11,203 nt of DNA, from assembly GCA_030844565.1 (NCBI GenBank), contig JAUUNK010000161.1, forward strand, positions 1-11,203. The letters run 5' to 3'. The notes below the pieces were generated by a model that did no database searches, was not told the origin of the DNA, and saw only the letters and a list, made by a program, of their open reading frames with translations. Position 1 is the stretch's first letter. The number at the start of each line of letters is the position of its first letter. The translations under genes and the position numbers were made by a program. Source of the stretch: Bacteroides ovatus (lineage in GTDB: Bacteria; Bacteroidota; Bacteroidia; Bacteroidales; Bacteroidaceae). Shown here one piece after another: positions 1 to 6,411 of this stretch.

Positions 1-2
1 AT

Positions 3-896
3 TGGGCATCTTCTGCCTTGGTACCTTCTATGGACTACATGCTTCAAGAAGGACAAGCCATTGGACTGGTACGCGGATTTATCAGCGAAGGTTATTATGG
101 CGTGAACGATTTCAATTATCAGGATGGAAAGTATATCCTGAAAAAAGGGGTTCCCGATTTGACTAAAGCCCTTACTGCCACTTATATGCATCCGTTCGAT
201 TTACCTAAAGGACAGACTGCCTTCCCCGGTGCTCCCAAATTCCGCGATGTGGATGAGAGCGGTACGGTCGACTTGGACGACGCCACTTGTCTGGGTGAAG
301 TAATGCCCCGTCATACCGGTGGTTTCCAGTTTAACTTCGGCTATAAGGACTTTGATCTTTCAGCAAACTTCAACTGGACAGCCGGTGGAAAGATTTATAA
401 TGTAAATTCAATGATCAATGCTTCCGGCCAGGAGTTCGATGGCATTGGCGCTCAGCGTTCGGCCTGGGTGGCAGATGCTTATAAGGTGTATAATGTAGAT
501 GCTTCCGGCAATCTCTATGCAGTCACTAATCCTATGGAATTGAGTGCATTGAACGCCAACGCCAAATATCATCTTCCTTATCATCAGAGCGGCATTACTT
601 CATCCGAATGGTTGGAAGACGGTTCCTATCTGCGCTTGCAGGCATTGACGCTGGGTTATACATTGCCTAAGGCATTGACAGCCAAAGTCAATATTGAAAG
701 AGTACGTTTCTACTTGACGGCAACCAACCTCTTCACCATTACCGGATACTCCGGCATTGACCCTGAAGTAAACTCCAATCCTGTCGGTAGTACAGGATTC
801 ACCAGTGGCTTGCGCATTTTCCCGACACTGAATATGGACTTTGGTTCCTATCCGCGTGCACGCTCATTTACTCTAGGCGCTAATATTACTTTTTAA
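3..896 (+). CDS. SusC/RagA-like TonB-dependent outer-membrane transporter, C-terminal part (5' end outside window)
   Basis: The reading frame is open from the left edge (codons in phase with base 3) to TAA at 894-896, so only about 297 C-terminal residues are visible; full SusC proteins usually have about 1000. What is seen: an acidic Asp-rich segment (DVDESGTVDLDD) followed by RHTGGFQFNFGYKDFDLSAN, alternating aromatic beta-barrel strands, a late LYLTATNLFTITGYSGIDPE-like segment, and an end in aromatic and small residues (SFTLGANITF). These are typical of the SusC/RagA barrel C-terminus. The family forms a barrel closed by a SusD lid and imports oligosaccharides using TonB-ExbBD energy. The plug and any carboxypeptidase-like N-terminal domain lie outside the window. 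The SusD gene starts 36 bases after the stop, which supports one transcript. The family is secure; the substrate cannot be read from this part. Confidence 0.95.
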   Translation, partial: WASSALVPSMDYMLQEGQAIGLVRGFISEGYYGVNDFNYQDGKYILKKGVPDLTKALTATYMHPFDLPKGQTAFPGAPKFRDVDESGTVDLDDATCLGEVMPRHTGGFQFNFGYKDFDLSANFNWTAGGKIYNVNSMINASGQEFDGIGAQRSAWVADAYKVYNVDASGNLYAVTNPMELSALNANAKYHLPYHQSGITSSEWLEDGSYLRLQALTLGYTLPKALTAKVNIERVRFYLTATNLFTITGYSGIDPEVNSNPVGSTGFTSGLRIFPTLNMDFGSYPRARSFTLGANITF

Positions 897-932
897 TCAG
901 AACCCAATGTCTAATAAAACAATATAGAAGAT

Positions 933-3062
933 ATGAATAAGATATTAAATATAACTCTTGCAACCGTTGTAGCTTTTGCAGTGGTGGGTTGCCAAGATTT
1001 CCTGGATACCTCTTCACCCAGTGTGACCGATCGTGACTTTGTCTTTTCAAGTGAAGAATCTGCCCGTGGTGCCCTTTATTATGGATATGAAACCCTTCGT
1101 GCTAATGGAAGTCTACATTCTGTCGGTTTCTTTTGGCATCCGGTATGGGGATCGGATATAGAAGATTCTCAAGATATCTACAATGAAGGTAGTGCAGGCA
1201 TACAGGAGAAGTGGTTTTACCCTTCGGGTACAGGTAACTACAATATAAATACTGGTGAGGGCACCGAAGTATTCAGCAAAGTTTATGAGACGATTGCTGT
1301 AGCCAACTCTTTGATTAATAGTTTTGAGAAGCTATCCAACTTTCAGGAACTGATGACTGGCGAGCCTAATAACCTGTCGGATATTTATGGGCAGGCAGTC
1401 GCTTTGCGTGCCACTTGTTATTGGGAGCTTTGCCGCTGGTATGGCGATGTGCCTCATGTGTTGAATGCGGGTGAGGCTGCCCAAGGATTGAATTCTCGTT
1501 ATGCCATTTACGACTATCACATCCGCAAACTCATCGAGGTAGAACCACACATGTTCCGCCCGGGTGAAGGAACCACCCGCGCCGATGTGATGAATCGCAC
1601 CTATGTGCAAGGACTCATTGGTCGTCTTTGCCTTTATAACGGTGGCTATGCCACTCGTCGCACTGACTTGGGAGCCGACTTCTATGTGAATGGTGATGGC
1701 AAAAAACTCTCTTTTGATGATTGGAGTGTAGAGAAGAACCATGCTATTTATGGTCGTCGCAGTGATTGGAAAGAAGTCTTTCAGATTGCCATTGAATACC
1801 TTGAAGCGTGTCTGTACAATTCTGGTTCGGTAGGCTTGCGCCTTACCGACCCACGCACTAAGGGAGCAAATGGTGAAGAGTATGGAAATCCATTTCAATA
1901 CACCTTCCATCAAATGCACGCCAATAACAGCATTTCTTTAGCCGACGAATCCATTTATGAAATTCCTTTTGAATATAATGGTGGCTCACAACGGCCTGCT
2001 TATATCGGTCGCCCCTCGACGGGGGGTAACGGGCAGGCTCCTTGTGTAGCTTGTGGACAAGACCGCATCCAGGCACACTTCTATTATGGATGGTTCAGCA
2101 ATAACGACTTGCGCCGCGATGCATCAGTCTCTGTTACAGGAAGCACTGGCGGTGGACAGGAACAGATGCAGTCTTTCGACCGAAGTGCATGGGGTAAAGG
2201 TTGCGGTCCGGGTACCAATAAATGGGATTGGAACCGTATAGAAAATCCCGACACGAAGGCTTATGGCAACTCTGCCATTAATGTGTCTTATTTGCGTATA
2301 TCAGATATTTATCTCATGTTGGCGGAGATATATGCGGCACTGGGGCAGGATGGCAAAGCCAAAACCTATCTGGCTACCGTGCACAATCGTGCATTCTCCG
2401 GAGGTATAGATCCCGATTTCGATAAATACATCGCCGATTGCGGATCGGTATACGATGCTGTTTTGAAAGAACGTACATTAGAGTTTAGTGGTGAGGGGGT
2501 ACGTCGTTTTGATATTATCCGTACCGGCATCCTGCCGAAGGTAGCCGTAGAAACACGCCGGACAATGAATACCATCATTGATGGAGTAGTGGCAAAAGGT
2601 TACTATACCTTTGCAAATGGTAATCAACTCCCTGCTTATGTTTGGACAAAGATGGTCGATGCAAAGAAAGAATATGGTTATCGCCTGACCACCGAGACAC
2701 CTGCCGATAAAAAAGACGATCCGATTCTCTTCCCCGGATGGCGCGGACAACACAATGATTGGGGAAGCGTGATTCCTGCTTACGCTGGTCAGAACATGAC
2801 AAATGTTGCTATTAAGGGATTATTTAAGTATATTGCTCCCGGAAGTGCCGAAGCAAAGGCACTGGAAGCTGAAGGATATGTAAAGACCAATTGGGCTGTT
2901 GATATGGATGCTTACAGGGATTCTTATGCCAGTAAGTTGTTTGGAGGCTACACTGATGAGGATTATGCAGCCAAGAATCCACCTATACACCTGTTGCCGA
3001 ACACCTATCAAGTGCTTCTGAACTCCGGTATTACTAATGGTTATGGTTTTAAACAACAATAA
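933..3062 (+). CDS. SusD/RagB-like glycan-binding surface lipoprotein, unusually long
   Basis: 709 residues. The N-terminus is a lipoprotein signal peptide with lipobox VVGC (Cys20), followed by Gln-Asp, which fits the acidic surface-export signal of Bacteroides lipoproteins, so the protein should sit outside the cell as the lid of the SusC barrel just upstream. Family motifs are clear: VALRATCYWELCRWYGDVP near residues 156-174 (the conserved TPR-type helix with GDVP), DIYLMLAEIYAALGQ near 456-470, and ERTLEFSGEGVRRFDIIRTG near 512-531. Its length exceeds the roughly 500-650 residues of most SusD-like proteins. The extra length appears to lie in insertions before the second motif and in a tail of about 180 residues after the last one. 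The ATG at 933 follows a weak A/G-rich site, as is normal in this phylum. The esterase gene starts 15 bases after the stop, so these genes are probably co-transcribed. Ligand unknown. Confidence 0.95.
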   Translation: MNKILNITLATVVAFAVVGCQDFLDTSSPSVTDRDFVFSSEESARGALYYGYETLRANGSLHSVGFFWHPVWGSDIEDSQDIYNEGSAGIQEKWFYPSGTGNYNINTGEGTEVFSKVYETIAVANSLINSFEKLSNFQELMTGEPNNLSDIYGQAVALRATCYWELCRWYGDVPHVLNAGEAAQGLNSRYAIYDYHIRKLIEVEPHMFRPGEGTTRADVMNRTYVQGLIGRLCLYNGGYATRRTDLGADFYVNGDGKKLSFDDWSVEKNHAIYGRRSDWKEVFQIAIEYLEACLYNSGSVGLRLTDPRTKGANGEEYGNPFQYTFHQMHANNSISLADESIYEIPFEYNGGSQRPAYIGRPSTGGNGQAPCVACGQDRIQAHFYYGWFSNNDLRRDASVSVTGSTGGGQEQMQSFDRSAWGKGCGPGTNKWDWNRIENPDTKAYGNSAINVSYLRISDIYLMLAEIYAALGQDGKAKTYLATVHNRAFSGGIDPDFDKYIADCGSVYDAVLKERTLEFSGEGVRRFDIIRTGILPKVAVETRRTMNTIIDGVVAKGYYTFANGNQLPAYVWTKMVDAKKEYGYRLTTETPADKKDDPILFPGWRGQHNDWGSVIPAYAGQNMTNVAIKGLFKYIAPGSAEAKALEAEGYVKTNWAVDMDAYRDSYASKLFGGYTDEDYAAKNPPIHLLPNTYQVLLNSGITNGYGFKQQ

Positions 3063-3077
3063 ATAAAACTCAAAGAA

Positions 3078-4220
3078 ATGGTAAAAAAATTATTTATTTG
3101 CATGGTAGGGTTGGTCACTTCGGTGACCCTCTTCTCCCAGTCTGTACGGGGCTATGAACTAGAGCGGGAAATGCCGGTCTTCCTTGACGAACTGAAAAAA
3201 GAACTCACTTATCCCATGGCTTGGGGAAACAGTCCTATCAAAGATTTTAATGAATGGCGCACCCAGGCTCGTGCCACAGTGTTGGATGCCATGCTGGCTC
3301 CCCCTCCCTACACTACCGACTATCAAACCGAAGTCTTGGCCGAAGAACAACGTGACGGTTATCGCGCCCGTAAGATTCGTTTTAACCTTTCGGGATATTC
3401 CCGCATTAATGCTTATATGTTAGTGCCGGAAGGCAAAGGTCCTTTTCCTGCCATAGTGCTGCTGCACGACCACGGTGGTCATTATTCCATCGGTAAAGAA
3501 AAGATGATTCGCCCATTCGGAGTGGCACCTGCCGTACTCCAAGATGCTGATGGGTGGGCTAAACAATGTTATGGCGGTCAGTACGTAGGCGATTATTTGG
3601 CTGCTCACGGCTATGTAGTGATTTCTATGGATGCCATCTTTTGGGGAGAGCGTGGACGTAAGGAAGGGGTAGACGGGAGTAAGCATGCAATGATAGCCGG
3701 CCACTTTCAGATGCTGGGGCGCTGTTGGAGTGCATTTATTAACTATGAAGATATGTACACTACAGATTATCTAGCGACACTTCCCGAAGTAGATGCCAAT
3801 CGTATCGGTTGCATGGGTTTCTCTATGGGGGCCTACCGTGCCTGGATGCTTGCTGCTCTTTCCGACAAGATAAAGGCAAGTGCTGCCGTTTGCTGGATGG
3901 TGACTACGGACTGCCAGTTCTCCTGGAAGTATGGAAGAGAAAATGGCGGGTTTGCCAATACCTTGCCCGGTCTTCGCCGTTACCTGGATTATCCGCATAT
4001 TGCCTCTATAGCTTGTCCAAAACCGATGTTCCTCCTGAATGGTAAACACGACAAACTCTTTCCACCTGAAGGAGTAAACAACGCTTTTTCTATCATGCGC
4101 ACTGTCTGGAAAAGCCAGAATGCTGATGATAAACTAAAGACAGAGCTATGGGACATGCCCCACGACTGTGGGGTAAAAGTTCAAGAAGCTGTGTTGCAGT
4201 TCTTGGATAAGTGGTTATAG
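3078..4220 (+). CDS. Secreted serine alpha/beta-hydrolase, probable carbohydrate esterase (Abhydrolase_7/CE19-like)
   Basis: 380 residues with a hydrophobic N-terminus (about residues 1-20) and no lipobox cysteine, which predicts periplasmic export. The fold is shown by an HDHGG segment at 130-134 (likely oxyanion region), the nucleophile elbow G-F-S-M-G with Ser249, an Asp in NGKHDKLFPP (Asp325) and a His in MPHDCG (His362); together these form a complete Ser-Asp-His triad in the normal order. The long N-terminal region and the phrase HDHGGHYSIGKEK recall the Abhydrolase_7 group and the pectin-active esterases placed in CE19; this assignment is from memory, not a search. The likely reaction is removal of acetyl or methyl ester groups from an imported glycan. 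It is the last gene of the SusC-SusD operon, 15 bases after SusD, and a terminator-like structure follows at 4302. Alternatives are a general dienelactone-hydrolase-like enzyme or an acetylxylan esterase. Fold and triad are sure; the substrate is not. Confidence 0.85.
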   Translation: MVKKLFICMVGLVTSVTLFSQSVRGYELEREMPVFLDELKKELTYPMAWGNSPIKDFNEWRTQARATVLDAMLAPPPYTTDYQTEVLAEEQRDGYRARKIRFNLSGYSRINAYMLVPEGKGPFPAIVLLHDHGGHYSIGKEKMIRPFGVAPAVLQDADGWAKQCYGGQYVGDYLAAHGYVVISMDAIFWGERGRKEGVDGSKHAMIAGHFQMLGRCWSAFINYEDMYTTDYLATLPEVDANRIGCMGFSMGAYRAWMLAALSDKIKASAAVCWMVTTDCQFSWKYGRENGGFANTLPGLRRYLDYPHIASIACPKPMFLLNGKHDKLFPPEGVNNAFSIMRTVWKSQNADDKLKTELWDMPHDCGVKVQEAVLQFLDKWL

Positions 4221-4610
4221 AAAAATATTCATTATCCCATTGCGACGTTTTTCTATTAAAAGATTGCGAGTTTCCGAAGAAATATTTGTAACCTTACCTA
4301 TGGCTTTGAGATTTGTTTATTAGTCGTTTGACCACCACTAATTTACTGGATTCCCGTGAAATACGGATATATCTCAAAGCCTTTTTTATATTAAATACTA
4401 CGCTACCCTTAATAAGACTTAATATAAAGCTTGCTATTACGATAGGAAAATAGTAAAAAACAGACTCTGTTCACTAACCAAGCGGTATACTTTTGAATTA
4501 TTATGATGGACTACTATTGGGTTATTATTTACAATAGGTAACGATTTAGTAACGAAACTCTGTCTTTTCAAATCCTCCTTTACCTGTCTTGGACAGCAGA
4601 CTTATAGGCA
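4221..4610. other. Gene-free intergenic region between the SusCD operon and the tRNA terminator
   Basis: About 390 AT-rich bases with no credible open reading frame. It holds a branched inverted-repeat structure (4302-4387, listed separately), a short direct repeat ATTGCGA at 4239-4245 and 4263-4269, and small dyads such as CTATTG/CAATAG (4514-4537) and CTGTC/GACAG (4584-4596). A match to the Bacteroides -7 element, TACTTTTG at 4488-4495 on the plus strand, lacks a good TTTG partner about 20 bases upstream. I see no integrase gene, no transposon end, and no copy of the tRNA 3' end that would mark an attachment site. Confidence 0.6.
4302..4387 (+). terminator. Terminator-like branched hairpin after the SusCD-esterase operon
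   Basis: GGCTTTGAGAT at 4302-4312 is perfectly complementary to ATCTCAAAGCC at 4371-4381 and is followed at once by six T residues (4382-4387), the pattern of an intrinsic terminator on the plus strand. The 58-base interior is not a simple loop: it can form ATTAGT/ACTAAT (4319-4324 with 4337-4342) and CCGT/ACGG (4354-4357 with 4363-4366), giving a three-way-junction shape. It lies 81 bases after the esterase stop. There is no A-run on its left side, so it should not work for minus-strand transcripts. The terminator role is inferred from the stem and U-tract; a structured 3' UTR or small RNA 3' end is also possible. Confidence 0.6.
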
Positions 4611-4612
4611 AT

Positions 4613-4646
4613 AAAAAAACCTACAAATCGATGATTTATAGGTTTT
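4613..4646 (-). terminator. Intrinsic terminator of tRNA-Ser
   Basis: Read on the minus strand, AAAACCTA pairs with TAGGTTTT and, after one mismatch, AAATC pairs with GATTT around a 3-base loop (hairpin at 4646-4616). A run of seven T residues ends at 4613. It starts 36 bases past the tRNA 3' end, the right place to stop tRNA transcription. On the plus strand the hairpin is followed by only four T residues, so it may also stop opposing transcription weakly. Confidence 0.75.
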
Positions 4647-4682
4647 GTCCAATCTCTGTCCGGTTTTTCCCGGTAGGTTCGG

Positions 4683-4770
4683 CGGAGAAAGCGGGATTCG
4701 AACCCGCGATACACTTTTGGCGTATACACGCTTTCCAGGCGTGCCTCTTCAACCACTCGAGCATCTCTCC
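4683..4770 (-). tRNA. tRNA-Ser, anticodon GGA
   Basis: Read on the minus strand, the acceptor GGAGAGA pairs with TTTCTCC (one G-T pair), with discriminator G as expected for serine. The anticodon arm is CACGC, loop CTGGAAA, GCGTG, which gives anticodon GGA and decodes UCC and UCU. A long variable arm (TATAC pairing with GTGTA) marks a class II tRNA, and the T arm is GCGGG-TTCGAAT-CCCGC. The three bases after the discriminator read CCG, so CCA is not encoded and must be added after transcription. A promoter lies just upstream and a terminator just downstream, so it is a self-contained unit. The gene is intact. Confidence 0.97.
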
Positions 4771-4782
4771 TTTAACGGGGTG

Positions 4783-4814
4783 CAAAAGTAAGGAAAGTTT
4801 TTGTAATAAACAAA
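4783..4814 (-). promoter_or_regulatory. Primary sigma-type promoter of tRNA-Ser
   Basis: On the minus strand, TTTG (4814-4811) is followed after 20 bases by TACTTTTG (4790-4783). This fits the Bacteroides housekeeping promoter, a TTTG -33 element and a TAnnTTTG -7 element. Transcription should start a few bases later, around 4776, giving a leader of under 10 bases before the tRNA 5' end at 4770. Confidence 0.75.
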
Positions 4815-4850
4815 TGTTTGACGCAAAAATAAAAAACCTATGGGTGAGTC

Positions 4851-6236
4851 TTACTTATCAAACTTGTACCAGTCGAAATTGAATAATTTACACCCTTTCC
4901 GTCCTTTAAATACGAAATAGACATCGTGTGTCCCTGTCACGGGTCTTGAAATATCCGCCTGCAAACTTTTCCAGCATTCCCAACCTCCTGTATGGGGAAC
5001 AGCTACCTCAGCAATTAAGCTTCCCTTTATCCTATCCATGTGTACTTCCAACTTACCACCGCGGAGAGCACTTGCTACAGTAGCAGTAAACTTTGCAGGA
5101 GATAGATTACCAAAATCCACCTCACGAACTTTGATGTAGTCTCCATTATGAATTTCGGATATATACACGCCCGTTTTCGCATTTGGTTCCGATTTCACTC
5201 CTTCGGAAAAAGCGATTGTCTCGGCTTCTACTTTTTTATAGGGATTGAGTTTTCCTACTGGGGATACTCCTGCTTGTGTAGCATTTATAATGGGAAAAGT
5301 ACCGTCCACATTGTACTTAAACTGCTCTACTGCCACGCTGCGACCAAATCCTCCACCACCCGGTAACTTGCCTGTGTGGTAAAAGAAGTAAGAATTACCT
5401 TTGTAATCTATCACTCCACAATGATTGGTAAATGAACCAGTGTCTTGCAAAGGCATGATTTCACCCATATACTTCCATGGGCCAAGAGGTCCATCACTCA
5501 TAGAATAGGCAATGTGTTCAGGCACTCCGCCTGCGGCATAGAGAAGATAATATTTTCCTTTCCGTTTATAGAACCATGGACCTTCTACATAAGTATCCTT
5601 ATATTTAGTACCCTTCACTCGTTTATCGGGACTAGGAGCGCCAAAGCTTTCTACCGTTTGTTCCAGTTTGCACACTTCACCTTTCAAGGAAATCATATCC
5701 TCATTCAGTTTTGCATAGTAAATATTCGGATTTCCCCAATACAGATAGGCTTGTCCATCATCGTCAATAAAGACCGCAGGGTCTATATAATCCCAACTTC
5801 CATCATAAAGAGGTTTACCAATAGCATCTTTAAAGGGGCCTAGAGGAGTATCGCCTACTGCCACACCGATCGACATCGCATTCGTTATTTTGGAATGAAG
5901 ACAAACGTACCAGTAAAATTTTCCGTTGCGTTCAATGCATTGTGCTGCCCAGGCACGATCATCTGCCCAAGCAAACGATTCAATGGCAAGAGGAGAGCCG
6001 TGGTCCGTCCAATTTACCATATCTTTAGTAGAGTAAACACGCCACTCTTGCATCCAGAAAAAATCAGCTTTGTCTTCATCACGTCCTGTATATACATACA
6101 AAGTACCATCATGTACCATAGGGGCAGGATCGGTAGTATAGCAGGTTTGTACAATTGGATTCTGTGCCCATACATCACTTGCTTTGGCTAAAGAAAGCAA
6201 CAGGGTCACTGCAATAATCGTAGATTTCGTTTTCAT
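4851..6236 (-). CDS. Periplasmic glycoside hydrolase family 43 with C-terminal CBM6-like module (copy 1)
   Basis: 461 residues from ATG at 6236. The signal peptide is cleaved probably after VWA (about residue 24) and has no lipobox, so a periplasmic location is likely. The five-bladed GH43 propeller spans about residues 28-325. The likely triad is Asp36 in TTDPAP (base), Asp152 in YIDPAVF (pKa modulator) and Glu218 in VEGPW (acid); His272 in TNHCG matches the conserved central His. A CBM6-like beta-sandwich begins at about 333 (NPYKKVEAET) and runs to the end. GH43 enzymes release L-arabinofuranose, D-xylose or D-galactose; the sequence alone does not choose among them. It is clearly a tandem paralogue of the upstream GH43 gene but has 18 extra residues just before the acid Glu (about 192-216) and a glycine-rich loop (LPGGGGFG, 291-298). 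It is last in the minus-strand operon, after a 175-base spacer with a possible promoter. Confidence 0.92.
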   Translation of the reverse strand: MKTKSTIIAVTLLLSLAKASDVWAQNPIVQTCYTTDPAPMVHDGTLYVYTGRDEDKADFFWMQEWRVYSTKDMVNWTDHGSPLAIESFAWADDRAWAAQCIERNGKFYWYVCLHSKITNAMSIGVAVGDTPLGPFKDAIGKPLYDGSWDYIDPAVFIDDDGQAYLYWGNPNIYYAKLNEDMISLKGEVCKLEQTVESFGAPSPDKRVKGTKYKDTYVEGPWFYKRKGKYYLLYAAGGVPEHIAYSMSDGPLGPWKYMGEIMPLQDTGSFTNHCGVIDYKGNSYFFYHTGKLPGGGGFGRSVAVEQFKYNVDGTFPIINATQAGVSPVGKLNPYKKVEAETIAFSEGVKSEPNAKTGVYISEIHNGDYIKVREVDFGNLSPAKFTATVASALRGGKLEVHMDRIKGSLIAEVAVPHTGGWECWKSLQADISRPVTGTHDVYFVFKGRKGCKLFNFDWYKFDK

Positions 6237-6411
6237 CTTTTTATTATCTTAATGAATATTTCTTTTGCAAAGGAAACTATCTTTTATCAATTTCTCCAAA
6301 AAGCATGTTTCAATAAACTGTGCCCATGTTACATACCAAAAGTGACACAGCCTGATTAGAAATACAAAACACTTCTTCAAACAGTAAAAAAACAACTTTT
6401 AATATAGTGTA
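6237..6411 (-). promoter_or_regulatory. Spacer before the second GH43 gene with possible promoter and operator-like dyad
   Basis: The spacer is long (175 bases) compared with the short gaps between the other genes of this operon. On the minus strand TTTG (6300-6297) is followed after 21 bases by TTCCTTTG (6275-6268), one mismatch from the TAnnTTTG -7 consensus, which would start transcription about 25 bases before the ATG. Just upstream, CTGTG and CACAG (6319-6323 and 6346-6350) bound an imperfect dyad in the place where an activator would bind. There is a T-run soon after the preceding stop codon (around 6386-6392) but no GC stem, so I do not call a terminator. Promoter and operator are inferences. 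Confidence 0.4.

Noticed and set aside
1332..1919. Long minus-strand reading frame of 195 codons inside the SusD gene
   Set aside because: It lies wholly antisense to a clear SusD coding region with all family motifs, and shows no protein family features.
4302..4381. Miniature transposon with terminal inverted repeats
   Set aside because: The 11-base repeats could be ends of a small element, but there is no flanking target duplication that I can see, no second copy in the window, and the adjoining T-run fits a terminator better.
4488..4541. TACTTTTG element followed by a 12-codon reading frame (4503-4541) on the plus strand
   Set aside because: There is no TTTG element at the right distance upstream, no ribosome site, and such a short frame is expected by chance in AT-rich DNA.
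4811..4820. CAAATGTTTG near-palindrome as a terminator or operator
   Set aside because: The arms are four AT-rich bases, and it overlaps the tRNA -33 element; it has too little information to call.
4589..4882. Open reading frame of 97 codons on the plus strand
   Set aside because: It runs antisense through the tRNA-Ser gene and its promoter and has no ribosome site or recognisable protein; the AGFEPA-like piece is the familiar false translation of an antisense tRNA T arm.
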